From contig OY829894.1 in the NCBI GenBank assembly GCA_963691905.1, positions 434,001 through 498,000 on the forward strand: DNA of 64,000 nucleotides, given 5' to 3'. How positions within the stretch are numbered: position 1 is the stretch's first letter; each line of letters begins with the position of its first letter. A program made the position numbers and the translations under genes. This stretch comes from QGON01 sp963691905 (GTDB lineage: Bacteria > Pseudomonadota > Gammaproteobacteria > Chromatiales > Chromatiaceae). The notes beneath the pieces are model-generated. The model was not told where the DNA came from. It did not search any database and was given only the letters and a program-made list of their open reading frames with translations. Below, in pieces: positions 26,801 to 33,945 of this stretch.

Positions 26801-27340
26801 CATGCGGATATCACCCAGTCCCTGGAGACGCTGGAGAATGCGATCCGCAAGATCGACAGGGAGACCCGGACCCGTTTCAAGGAGACCTTCGATCAGGTCA
26901 ACTCCGGTATCAAGGTGCTGTTTCCGCGCCTCTTTGGTGGAGGTCATGCCTATTTGGAGCTCACAGGAGAGGACCTGCTGGATACCGGTGTCACCGTAAT
27001 GGCGCGCCCACCAGGCAAGCGAAACTCCACTATCCATCTCCTCTCCGGTGGCGAAAAGGCCCTCACAGCGGTGGCGTTGGTCTTTGCCATCTTTCAGCTC
27101 AATCCGGCACCCTTCTGTATGCTCGACGAGGTGGATGCCCCGCTGGATGACGCCAACGTCGGCCGTTTCTGCGAGATGGTGAAGTCGATGGCCGACCGGG
27201 TGCAGTTTATCTTTATCACCCATAACAAGATCACCATGGAGATCGCCAATCAGCTCTCTGGCGTCACCATGCACGAACCGGGTGTCTCCCGACTGGTTAC
27301 TGTTGATGTGGAGGAGGCGGCTCAACTGGCTGCCCTTTAG
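23834..27340 (+). CDS. smc: Chromosome segregation/condensin ATPase SMC
   Basis: 1168 residues, the usual SMC length. Walker A is VGPNGCGKSNVID near residue 32. Long coiled coils run about 170-500 and 670-1000 around a hinge domain (about 515-650). The C-terminal head has the signature LSGGEKALTAVAL and Walker B PFCMLDEVDAPLDD. SMC dimerises and, with ScpA and ScpB, organises and segregates the chromosome; both partners are encoded at 55940-57600 in this same window. It is the first gene of an smc-zipA-ligA operon, with 4 bases between smc and zipA. Presence of SMC rather than MukB is normal outside the enteric branch of the gammaproteobacteria. Confidence 0.98.
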   Translation: MRLEKIKLAGFKSFVDPTTVPMPSNLVGVVGPNGCGKSNVIDAVRWVMGESSAKMLRGESMADVIFNGSSVRKPVGTAVVELIFDNSEGRAGGQYAQYSQISIKRQVSRDGQSLYSLNGIRCRRRDVTDLFLGTGLGPRSYSIIEQGMISRLIEARPEDLRVFLEEAAGISKYKERRRETEKRIRHTRENLERLTDLRDEVAKQLQHLQRQAATAEKYQHFKQEERQVKAELLALRWRTLDEDLQQRERKLAELENLLEAALAGQRKLEADIESDREKHTEANDRFNEVQGQFYALGAEISGLEQSIQFARDTKRQQELDLEQVEQTWQESDAHRSQDEARLEELNGHLMLEEPRLEEARALESETTEALLQAEQAMQTWQAEWDQFNQQAAEPAQTAQVERTRINHLEQQGDNLQRRLQRLDEELGRLDDTRLLAEIDELEALEQEQEARVETLQEQLAGKVEEINAQREANSQSARRLDQARAELQSGKGRQASLEALQQAALGKQGDEVAQWLEQSDLQQAARLAQSLKVAPRWQRAVEIVLGFHLQAVCVDTLDDLKDHLEGLQKGALTLVERSTPSSSGSFGNESLLAQVESTYPMESLLGSVRIAEDLDTALMMRRSLPAGASIITPEGHWIGSNWLRITRERDESAGVLARGEDLRRLLVELAEQEAMAEGLVESVENGRAALQQIEQAREQAQSAYNDVNRKLSEIRANLSGKRTRADHLRQRRDQLQQEQLEIREQIGSDRELMEKTRQHLHAALEAMETLGKRREALVQRRDTLRDQLTQVRERVNQQRSLTHQAALQIESMRTAQRSLVQNLDRMRSQLSHLAERRDELKGLLAAGHEPLQLQIAELEEKLAQRVIVEKALADVRSGLERVDAQLRTLEQERHKAEQQVLERRGHLDQSRLQRQEVLVRCKTLEEQLRETGMEAEALFREMQEDATEQAWQQRVERLGMRIQRLGPINLAAIDEFQEQSERIKYLDEQHADITQSLETLENAIRKIDRETRTRFKETFDQVNSGIKVLFPRLFGGGHAYLELTGEDLLDTGVTVMARPPGKRNSTIHLLSGGEKALTAVALVFAIFQLNPAPFCMLDEVDAPLDDANVGRFCEMVKSMADRVQFIFITHNKITMEIANQLSGVTMHEPGVSRLVTVDVEEAAQLAAL

Positions 27341-27344
27341 GACG

Positions 27345-28139
27345 ATGGAAAGCGGACTACTGAGACTGATTCTTCTTTTTTTGGGTATTGCCTTCCTGGT
27401 AAGCATCTATCTTTGGGATCGCTCCCGGCGTAATCGGGACAGCATCCAGGCAAAGCCGCGTATCACGCCGGAGATGGACATAGTTTCCGACGACCAGGAA
27501 TCTGAGGATACCCCGTGGGATCTGGAGTCGCGTGATTCGGAGAATATCGAACAGGAGTTGGAGCACCTCGACACAATAGTTGCTGATGACAGGGAACTGC
27601 CGGATGGATCTGCCGAGGAGACGTCGTTCATTAAAACCAATCTGCCTTTCGTAGAGCAACAGGAGCTCTTCAGCTTCAGTGCGGATGAAGCCTCTCCTGT
27701 GGATGTCCCGATTAAGATATTGCAGATCAATCTTGTCGCCAAACGGGATGGATTCGCCGGACCTGCCATCATGGAAGCGGTCAAAGCCAGTGGTCTGGCA
27801 GTGAGTGAGATAAAGATATTTCATCGCTATACCAAGGATGGCAGCCAGAAGACCCTGTTTAATGTGGTGAGCATGGTGGAGCCCGGTATCTTCCCCATCG
27901 AAAAGATGGAGGATTTCACTACGCCGGGTCTGATGCTGTTTGCGCAACTGCCTGGGCCTGAGGATGGGCTGGCGGTCTTCTCCGATATGCTGTTCACTGC
28001 AGAGTGTCTGAAAGAGACCCTGGGTGGCGAGTTGCAGGATGAAACTCATAGCTCATTGACCAAACAGACCATCGAAAACATGCGCAGTCAGATTTTGGAA
28101 CATCGGCGTCTGATCCGGCTCGCCAGGAGCCGTGGGTGA
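27345..28139 (+). CDS. zipA: Cell division protein ZipA
   Basis: 264 residues from ATG 27345, just after the smc stop. A longer open frame inside smc is not used. Residues 3-23 form the N-terminal membrane anchor (LLRLILLFLGIAFLVSIYLW), then an acidic flexible linker (about 45-125), then the FtsZ-binding ZipA domain (from IKILQINLVAKRDGFAG to the end). ZipA tethers FtsZ to the inner membrane. It is typical of gammaproteobacteria and therefore useful for placing the organism. The stop overlaps the ligA start as GTGA. Confidence 0.93.
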   Translation: MESGLLRLILLFLGIAFLVSIYLWDRSRRNRDSIQAKPRITPEMDIVSDDQESEDTPWDLESRDSENIEQELEHLDTIVADDRELPDGSAEETSFIKTNLPFVEQQELFSFSADEASPVDVPIKILQINLVAKRDGFAGPAIMEAVKASGLAVSEIKIFHRYTKDGSQKTLFNVVSMVEPGIFPIEKMEDFTTPGLMLFAQLPGPEDGLAVFSDMLFTAECLKETLGGELQDETHSSLTKQTIENMRSQILEHRRLIRLARSRG

Positions 28140-30166
28140 TATCTGTTAAAGAAGCGACCAGCCGAATCGACAAGCTACGGGACGAAATCAACCTCCACAA
28201 TCAACATTACTACGTCTACGATGACCCCCAAATTCCCGATAGCGAATATGATCGCCTGATGCGGGAACTCCAGTCCCTGGAGAGAGACTTTCCCGACCTG
28301 ATTACCCCTGAATCGCCCACACAACGGGTCGGCGGCGCGCCGCTGGAAGGTTTTGATACGGTCAAACATCGTCTCCCCATGCTTTCTCTTGATAACGCCT
28401 TCAATGCTGCTGAGATGGAGGATTTCGAGCGCCGGGTTCGTGAGCGTCTCGAACTGGCAGATGATGAAGCGATTGCCTATGTCGCCGAACCCAAGCTGGA
28501 TGGGTTGGCCGTCAACCTGAGATACGAACAGGGAAGACTGGTGCTGGCGGCCACACGGGGTGATGGTGCCAGCGGGGAGGATGTGACGAGCAATGTGCGC
28601 ACCATTCCCTCCGTTCCTCTGCGTTTGCTAGGGACTGACTATCCGGCTCTACTGGAGGTGAGGGGTGAGATATTCATGCCGAAGGCCGGGTTCGAGGCGC
28701 TCAATGAAAAGGCGCGTAAGGCGGATGAGAAAACCTTCGTTAACCCGCGTAATGCCGCTGCCGGCAGCCTGAGACAGCTCGACCCCAGAATCACGGCCAC
28801 GCGTCCATTGGCCTTCTATTGTTACGGATTTGGCGAGATCGATCCGGCGCCCATCGGCGAGACCCAGAGCGACAGCATTCTGCGATTGCGTCAGTGGGGG
28901 TTGCCGGTTTCGCCGGAATTGCAGGTAGTGCAGGGCGCTCAGGGCTGTATCGATTACTATGAAACGATTGCCGCACGCCGGGACGATCTTGAATACGATA
29001 TCGATGGCGTGGTCTATAAGGTGGATCGCCTCTCCCGGCAGAAGTCCCTGGGTTTTGTTTCCCGTGCACCGCGTTGGGCCATTGCCTACAAATTTCCTGC
29101 CCAGGAGGCGTTGACGGAAGTCGAGGCGATCGAGTTTCAGGTGGGGCGTACCGGTGCAGTTACCCCGGTGGCCCGCCTGAAGCCGGTTTTTGTCGGTGGC
29201 GTGACGGTCAGCAATGCCACGCTGCATAACATGGATGAGGTCGAACGCAAGGATGTGCGGGTGGGCGATACCGTATTCGTGCGCCGGGCCGGGGATGTGA
29301 TTCCCGAGGTCGCGCGTGTTCTCGCCGAGCGGCGCCCGGCAGTGACCAGTAAGGTGGAACTGCCTGCAAATTGCCCGGTCTGCGGATCGGACGTGGTCAA
29401 GCCGGAGGGTGAGGCGGTGGCTCGCTGCAGTGGTGGGCTCTATTGTCCTGCACAGCGCAAAGAGGCGTTGAAACATTTTGCTTCCCGTAAGGCGATGGAT
29501 ATCGAAGGGTTGGGCGATAAGCTGGTGGAACAACTGGTTGAAGCAGAGCTGGTTCATGACCCTGCTGATCTCTTTGGGCTGACACTGGAGCAGATCAGTG
29601 GTCTGGAACGCATGGCGGAAAAATCCGCCCGGAACCTGCTCGACGCATTGGCCAAGAGCCGCCGGACGACCCTGGCCCGGTTCCTCTATTCTCTCGGTAT
29701 CCGTGAGGTGGGAGAAGCAACGGCTTTGGGGCTTGCCCGCCACTTTGGCAGTCTGGATGCCATTGAGGTGGCTGATGAGGAGATGTTGCAGGAGACCCCC
29801 GATGTGGGACCGATCGTGGCCAGTCACATCGTCACGTTTTTCCAGCAGTTGCACAATCGGGAGGTGATCGACCGGCTGCGTGCTGCGGGCATCGAATGGG
29901 AGGAGGGGGTGCCGGAACCCACCCATGCCCAACCCCTTGAAGGGAAGACGATTGTTCTGACCGGCTCACTCAGCCGTCCCCGAGGCGAGATCAAAGCTGA
30001 GTTACAGGTCTTGGGCGCCAAGGTGACCGGCAGTGTCTCGAAAAAGACGGATTATCTGGTGGCGGGTGCTGAGGCGGGATCAAAACTGGCCAAGGCGGAG
30101 AAGCTTGGCGTCCAGGTTCTGGATGAGACAGAATTGGAAAAGTTGCTCGTCCAAGAAGGTGAATGA
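28136..30166 (+). CDS. ligA: NAD-dependent DNA ligase LigA
   Basis: 676 residues beginning with GTG at 28136, overlapping the zipA stop by 4 bases, so translation is probably coupled. The adenylation lysine is in AEPKLDGLAVNLR near residue 120, with the N-terminal Ia domain block HNQHYYVYDDPQIPDSEYD. The OB fold, four-cysteine zinc finger (CPVC ... CSGGLYC), helix-hairpin-helix repeats and C-terminal BRCT domain (KTIVLTGSLSRPRGEIK) are all present. Essential replication and repair ligase. Confidence 0.98.
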   Translation: MISVKEATSRIDKLRDEINLHNQHYYVYDDPQIPDSEYDRLMRELQSLERDFPDLITPESPTQRVGGAPLEGFDTVKHRLPMLSLDNAFNAAEMEDFERRVRERLELADDEAIAYVAEPKLDGLAVNLRYEQGRLVLAATRGDGASGEDVTSNVRTIPSVPLRLLGTDYPALLEVRGEIFMPKAGFEALNEKARKADEKTFVNPRNAAAGSLRQLDPRITATRPLAFYCYGFGEIDPAPIGETQSDSILRLRQWGLPVSPELQVVQGAQGCIDYYETIAARRDDLEYDIDGVVYKVDRLSRQKSLGFVSRAPRWAIAYKFPAQEALTEVEAIEFQVGRTGAVTPVARLKPVFVGGVTVSNATLHNMDEVERKDVRVGDTVFVRRAGDVIPEVARVLAERRPAVTSKVELPANCPVCGSDVVKPEGEAVARCSGGLYCPAQRKEALKHFASRKAMDIEGLGDKLVEQLVEAELVHDPADLFGLTLEQISGLERMAEKSARNLLDALAKSRRTTLARFLYSLGIREVGEATALGLARHFGSLDAIEVADEEMLQETPDVGPIVASHIVTFFQQLHNREVIDRLRAAGIEWEEGVPEPTHAQPLEGKTIVLTGSLSRPRGEIKAELQVLGAKVTGSVSKKTDYLVAGAEAGSKLAKAEKLGVQVLDETELEKLLVQEGE

Positions 30167-30189
30167 AGACATACTAAGGAGAACGTTGG

Positions 30190-30289
30190 ATAGGCGATAT
30201 CCCCAAACGAGGGACGCCGAATATACATCCCTGTAGGCTTGGCGGCGGCTTCCCTGCCGCCGACACCCTCGTTTGCGTATGTCGCCTAT
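30190..30289. repeat. Compound inverted repeat after ligA
   Basis: Outer arms ATAGGCGATATCCCCAAACG (30190-) and its partner CGTTTGCGTATGTCGCCTAT (to 30289) enclose an inner hairpin, GGCGGCGGC..GCCGCC, at 30241-30262. No T-run follows, so it is not a classical terminator, though the nested stems could stop or protect the ligA transcript. No second copy was seen in this window. Confidence 0.6.
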
Positions 30290-30464
30290 TCTATGGGCTT
30301 ATGTAGCGGCGCCTCGCCGCGAGGGCCAGGCCGCTGCAACGATTGGAGCCGCCTTCCCGATTCACCGGTGGTAATCGGGGTTTCTGTTCCGGTAAGCTTG
30401 GAAATGTTTTTTAGCATTCGGAACCGTTTTCCGGATGAGGGCAGAGATTTACAGGGTAAGATTT

Positions 30465-30758
30465 ATGAGCGAAGCGTCATCCAAAGAGCGGGATGTCATG
30501 ATGGTCATGCGTAAAGTGCTGACTTCCATCATCCGAGACACCACTCCGGAACACCGGAGCCTGCAGCATCCCCTGACGGAGAACACCATTCAGGATATTC
30601 GTCACTGCCTGGCATTGATTACAGCGAGGGAAAAGGAGCTGGCAGATGCGGCTGGGCGCACCGTTCAGGAACGTCCCTATTATGCGGATGAACAGCAGCA
30701 ATCCACAGTAGTGCCCATGACGGGTATCGGCAGGATGAATAGTAAGGACGACTCGTAG
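30465..30758 (+). CDS. Small conserved hypothetical protein
   Basis: 97 residues from ATG 30465, preceded by AGGGTAAG; a 10-codon upstream extension lacks a ribosome site. The protein is soluble and helical in its first 75 residues (MVMRKVLTSIIRDTTPEH, TIQDIRHCLALITAREKEL), followed by a polar tail. I recall similar short proteins in purple-sulfur-type gammaproteobacteria but no function. It lies 298 bases after ligA and ends just before a family B repeat and a strong terminator. Confidence 0.65.
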   Translation: MSEASSKERDVMMVMRKVLTSIIRDTTPEHRSLQHPLTENTIQDIRHCLALITAREKELADAAGRTVQERPYYADEQQQSTVVPMTGIGRMNSKDDS

Positions 30759-30822
30759 GTCCGATCAAGCGTAGCGGACCGGGCAGTTAGCTGCTGGTTT
30801 CGTTGCGCTTGAACCAGTCGGT
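30754..30822. repeat. Palindromic repeat, family B (copy 2)
   Basis: Units GTAGGTCCGATCAAGCGTAG plus CGGACCGG, and CTGGTTTCGTTGCGCTTGAACCAG, repeat the arms found near 21908 and 59251. The first unit overlaps the stop of the small conserved gene. Confidence 0.7.
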
Positions 30823-30832
30823 TTTGAAAGTG

Positions 30833-30869
30833 AAAAAACCCGGAGGTCATAGACCGTCCGGGTTTTTTT
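30833..30869. terminator. Bidirectional rho-independent terminator
   Basis: Stem CCCGGAGGTC / GACC(G)TCCGGG with a 3-base loop ATA and a single bulged G, preceded by six A and followed by seven T. It serves the plus-strand genes to its left and, by symmetry, the minus-strand PEP-CTERM-like gene whose stop is at 30912. Confidence 0.9.
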
Positions 30870-30911
30870 ATTCCGGCAGATCAAGGATAGGGATCTGCCT
30901 GTTTGGCTGGA

Positions 30912-31568
30912 TTAAGCGCTTTTGCGACGCTTAACGGTAGCCAGTGCCACCAGGCCGAGGCTCATCAGCGCCAGCGGAGCAGGAGCGGGCGCTGCAACAG
31001 CAGGGGTGGTGAAAGAGATGTTGTCGATAGCGAAGTCGAGTGCAGCGGGTGCATCGAAAGTCACAGTCAACAGATTGGCGGTTGCCAGATCAAAACCCAC
31101 CATGGCGAAGCTGAATGAGCCAGCAGCGTTTGCCGTTAAGCTGCTACCAGAGCCATCGATGTCATAGGAGATACCAAGGCCGTGGTCGGTGGAGAGTACA
31201 TCAATGTTCAGCGCATCAATGATGCCGGAAACACTGCTTAGATCATAGGTGAAGATGGCATTTCCCACATCACCATCGAAGGCGTTGTAGGAGAATTTGC
31301 TGTCGGCGATGATGACATCGGCGTAGAGCATGTCCGGGCTGCCGCCAGTTGCAGTCATGTTGATAGTGGTGTTTCTGTCACCACCGAGTGCTGCGCCGGT
31401 GTCAGTCAGGGAGATACTACCAGGTGCTGCGAACTGAACTGCAGGCCAGCCTGCGTCGTTCTTAACATCAAAAGTATCGATCGTCATGGTGCCGGCAGAT
31501 GCGCCGAAAGAAACCACCATGCCAGCGCCAAGAATCCCTGCGCCAAGCAGTTTACGGATATTATTCAT
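30912..31568 (-). CDS. PEP-CTERM-like (PAP variant) exported protein
   Basis: 218 residues. The N-terminal signal peptide (about 1-25, ending GASAG) leads into a beta-rich, Asp/Gly/Ser/Thr-rich mature domain. The C-terminus has the tripartite sorting signal of exosortase substrates: short Pro motif (here PAPAPLAL rather than PEP), a hydrophobic helix (MSLGLVALA) and a basic end (VKRRKSA). Such proteins are cut by an exosortase (XrtA type) and released or attached at the surface. No exosortase gene is in the window. The upstream gap is AT-rich with a perfect palindrome. Confidence 0.82.
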   Translation of the reverse strand: MNNIRKLLGAGILGAGMVVSFGASAGTMTIDTFDVKNDAGWPAVQFAAPGSISLTDTGAALGGDRNTTINMTATGGSPDMLYADVIIADSKFSYNAFDGDVGNAIFTYDLSSVSGIIDALNIDVLSTDHGLGISYDIDGSGSSLTANAAGSFSFAMVGFDLATANLLTVTFDAPAALDFAIDNISFTTPAVAAPAPAPLALMSLGLVALATVKRRKSA

Positions 31569-31691
31569 GTTTACTTCCCCGTGAAATATTATTAATTAAT
31601 GTTTTAGGCCGCAGGGGGGATTTTAATTCATCCTGACACGGGAAAGAATAGGAATTAACATATTTTTGCAAAGAATTAACAATTGGTAACG

Positions 31692-31720
31692 CTTTGTAAA
31701 ACAAAGAAAAATAGATTATA
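31692..31720 (-). promoter_or_regulatory. Candidate promoter -10 and operator-like palindrome
   Basis: On the minus strand TATAAT (31715-31720) is followed by the perfect 15-base palindrome CTTTGTAAAACAAAG (31692-31706), which would sit near the transcription start. Together they could form a repressible promoter with a leader of roughly 140 bases for the PEP-CTERM-like gene. No -35 hexamer is convincing. Confidence 0.33.
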
Positions 31721-31791
31721 TAGGAGGGCGTAAAAAAGAAGAAATAGTTTCCTAATTCTCGATTATTTCAAGAATAATATCAAGTTTTTCT

Positions 31792-31948
31792 GTAGGTCGG
31801 GTTAGATGCGCACTATGCCAAGCATGAATTTCGTGGCCTGGCTTGCCGCGCATCGTAACCCGACGCAGTTTTGTCGGATTACGTCGCGCGTAATAATGTT
31901 GAGACAAATAGCAGCTTTGTACCACTGCGCGCCTAATCCGACCTACGC
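31792..31948. repeat. Intergenic repeat, GTAGGTCGG type (family C)
   Basis: Starts GTAGGTCGGGTTAGATGCGC and ends GCGCGCCTAATCCGACCTAC, so the ends are inverted copies. Two internal units (CGTAACCCGAC and GTCGGATTACGTCGCGCG) point to a doubled palindrome. This type is common between genes in many proteobacteria. Only one copy is present here. Confidence 0.72.
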
Positions 31949-31971
31949 CATATTTTGCTGAATAGTTACAA

Positions 31972-32898
31972 TCAGCCTTCCTCTCTCTTTTTCAGGCCGG
32001 CCTGCTCATTGAATTCGAGCTTGCTTTTTGCCCTCAGACCCTGAATGTACTCGCTGAGTACCTTTTGCTGCAGTTCCGTCATCAACTCCTTACGGACTGA
32101 CTCAATCGCTGGTGCGGGCAGTTCTCTTGTCTCTTCCAGCATAATGACATGCCATCCGAACTGGGTCTTCACAGGGACTTTGGTATAGCTGCCGGCTTCC
32201 ATCGTTTTGACCGTATCGGAGAAGGGTTTGACCATCTGATCCCCATCAAACCAACCCAGGTCTCCGCCGTTTTTACCTGTAGGCCCGGTAGAGTGAGTTT
32301 TTGCCAGTTCAGCAAAATCAGCATCCTGTTCCAATTCGGTAATGAGTGACTTGGCCTGCTCCTCCTCTTTGACAAGGATGTGCCGTGCTTTGTACTCAAC
32401 GGAGGATTTTTTCGCGTATTTTTCATCGTAAAGCTTCTGCTGATCCGCTTCACTGGGCAGGTTGGCTTTGACGTACTCCTGAATCGCGGTCTGGGTCAGC
32501 AGTTTGGCGCGCAGCAGTGCCAGTGTGGCGGCGACTTCAGGCCGTTTATCAATATTTTTCGCTTCCGCATCCTGGGCGACGATCAGCACATTGGCCAGTT
32601 CGTTGAGCACCGTCATCTGCATCTCCTGGGATTTGTCGGCACCGGGGATGCGGCCGGCACGGTCCTGGAAGTAGATGCCGTACATGGGTTTGGTGACCGG
32701 CTGTCCGTTCACGGTGAGCAGCACGTCCGGAGACAGCACCGTGTCGTTACGGGGATGGGTCGGCGGCAGGATCGCAGAGCGTTTCTCTTCACTGGCCGGC
32801 TCGGCAGTTTTCTGAGTGTCGCTGCTGTCGGCTTTTTGGCTGCAGCCAATAAGGAGTGCTGCGCTGCAGAGTGTAGTTACGAGAAGTTGTTTCTTCAT
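31972..32898 (-). CDS. Parvulin-type peptidyl-prolyl isomerase lipoprotein (PpiC/PrsA-like)
   Basis: 308 residues with a good ribosome site (AAGGTCC). The signal peptide ends in the lipobox LIGC at cysteine 19. A Ser/Asp/Glu-rich linker and a SurA-like N-terminal chaperone helix region (VTKPMYGIYFQDR) follow. Then comes a rotamase domain with KARHILVKEEEQAKSLI, LAKTHSTGPTGKNGGDLGWF and VKTQFGWHVIMLEE. It would assist folding of exported proteins from a membrane anchor. It lies 75 bases downstream of yciI, probably as the last gene of that minus-strand run. Confidence 0.93.
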   Translation of the reverse strand: MKKQLLVTTLCSAALLIGCSQKADSSDTQKTAEPASEEKRSAILPPTHPRNDTVLSPDVLLTVNGQPVTKPMYGIYFQDRAGRIPGADKSQEMQMTVLNELANVLIVAQDAEAKNIDKRPEVAATLALLRAKLLTQTAIQEYVKANLPSEADQQKLYDEKYAKKSSVEYKARHILVKEEEQAKSLITELEQDADFAELAKTHSTGPTGKNGGDLGWFDGDQMVKPFSDTVKTMEAGSYTKVPVKTQFGWHVIMLEETRELPAPAIESVRKELMTELQQKVLSEYIQGLRAKSKLEFNEQAGLKKREEG

Positions 32899-32973
32899 TG
32901 TCGGACCTTTGATAGATAAAGTTTGGTTTGAATTCTAGTTAGCGTTGGTAGGAGCGGCGGAAATCTTCATTAT

Positions 32974-33276
32974 TTAACCCGGCAGAACCTTCTTGAAAGG
33001 TTTCACCGTCACTCGATTATAGACGCCGGCCGTTACATAAGGGTCGCTATTGGCCCACTCGCGGGCGTCTTCCAGACTGGGGAATTCCGCCACTACAAGG
33101 CTGCCACTGAAACCTGCCGGTCCCGGGTCTTCCGAATCGATGGCTGGGTGTGGGCCTGCCAGCAACAGGCGTCCCTCCTGTTGCAGTTTTTCCAGTCGCT
33201 GCAGATGATCCGGGCGAACATTCAGCCGCTGCACAAGACTCTCTTCATGATCCTCTGCGATGATGGCGTAAAACAT
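32974..33276 (-). CDS. yciI: YciI family protein
   Basis: 100 residues matching the YciI/YCII fold: MFYAIIAEDHEESLVQRL, GRLLLAGPHPA with the conserved His (and an Asp soon after), and FPSLEDAREWANSDPYVTAGVY. The ferredoxin-like barrel has a His/Asp pair suspected to be catalytic, but no reaction is known for the E. coli protein. The ribosome site GAGGAGAG overlaps the end of yciB, 3 bases upstream of which the two genes meet, so they are co-translated. Confidence 0.93.
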   Translation of the reverse strand: MFYAIIAEDHEESLVQRLNVRPDHLQRLEKLQQEGRLLLAGPHPAIDSEDPGPAGFSGSLVVAEFPSLEDAREWANSDPYVTAGVYNRVTVKPFKKVLPG

Positions 33277-33279
33277 GTT

Positions 33280-33945
33280 TCAACTCTCCTCAGGCGTTTC
33301 CTCAATATCCCGCATATGACGTGCCAGGTAGAACGCCTGCAGAATAATGAAGACCATTGTCAGGCCCATCATGCCGAAAAGTTTGAAATTTACCCAACTC
33401 TCTTCAAGAGACTTTGCATTCAGGCACATTTCCAACTCATTTGACTGAAACAGGGAGTTGCACTGGTCGAAGTCGATCTCTGAAATGCCTGTTTGATGGA
33501 TCAGGGCCTGTTCGGCAATAAAAAAGTCGTTGGCCACGTAGAGGTTGAGAAAACCAAGCAGAATGAAGAACAGCCCCCAGGTGGTATTCAGCTTTCGCCA
33601 GATGAGTGACGGGACATTAATGCTGCCACCCATCATTCGCTCCAGCAGGGTTTTTTCCCCAAAAAACAGACTGGCGAGAAATACCCCGCCGAAAAGCCAG
33701 TTGATGACCGAGGGCTTCCACATTATGAAGGTGCGATCCTGCAGAATGAGGGTCAGGCCGCCGAAGATAACCAGGATCCCCAAGGTGATGAGATGCATTT
33801 TCTCAACATGGCGGTGGCGCAGCCAGCCATATCCCACCTGGACGAAAGACGCCGCAATAGCCACAGCGGTGGCTGCGTAGATCCCATACAGTTTGTATGC
33901 GACAAAGAATAGTATGACCGGGAAAAAATCGGCTAGAAACTTCAT
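33280..33945 (-). CDS. yciB: Inner-membrane septation protein YciB (IspZ family)
   Basis: 221 residues from ATG 33945, overlapping the previous stop as TAATG. A 9-residue longer frame lies inside the upstream gene. Five to six transmembrane helices are visible, beginning MKFLADFFPVILFFVAYKLYGIYAAT. The family blocks KPSVINWLFGGVFL and KLNTTWGLFFILLGFLNLYVA are present. The C-terminal part carries an insertion of about 40 residues with two cysteines (DQCNSLFQSNELEMC) compared with the roughly 180-residue E. coli YciB. Linked in E. coli to cell-envelope elongation and division. Confidence 0.92.
   Translation of the reverse strand: MKFLADFFPVILFFVAYKLYGIYAATAVAIAASFVQVGYGWLRHRHVEKMHLITLGILVIFGGLTLILQDRTFIMWKPSVINWLFGGVFLASLFFGEKTLLERMMGGSINVPSLIWRKLNTTWGLFFILLGFLNLYVANDFFIAEQALIHQTGISEIDFDQCNSLFQSNELEMCLNAKSLEESWVNFKLFGMMGLTMVFIILQAFYLARHMRDIEETPEES

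Larger units (their letters stand above)
31569..31971. other. Intergenic region with regulatory palindrome and repeat
   Basis: The AT-rich leader (31569-31760) belongs to the minus-strand PEP-CTERM-like gene and holds a -10-like hexamer and a palindrome, listed separately. The rest is mostly a GTAGGTCGG-type repeat. No gene is seen. No sigma-54 promoter (GG-N10-GC) could be found, although many PEP-CTERM genes elsewhere have one. Confidence 0.55.

Noticed and set aside
26390..27406. 338-codon open frame on the minus strand
   Set aside because: Antisense to the smc head and zipA start, which are unmistakable; a by-product of GC-rich codons.
28649..29932. 427-codon open frame on the minus strand
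   Set aside because: Fully antisense to ligA; the composition is that of a shadow frame with no domain pattern and no ribosome site.
31569..31760. Sigma-54 promoter before the PEP-CTERM-like gene
   Set aside because: A TTGCA is present on the minus strand but no GG at the required -24 distance.
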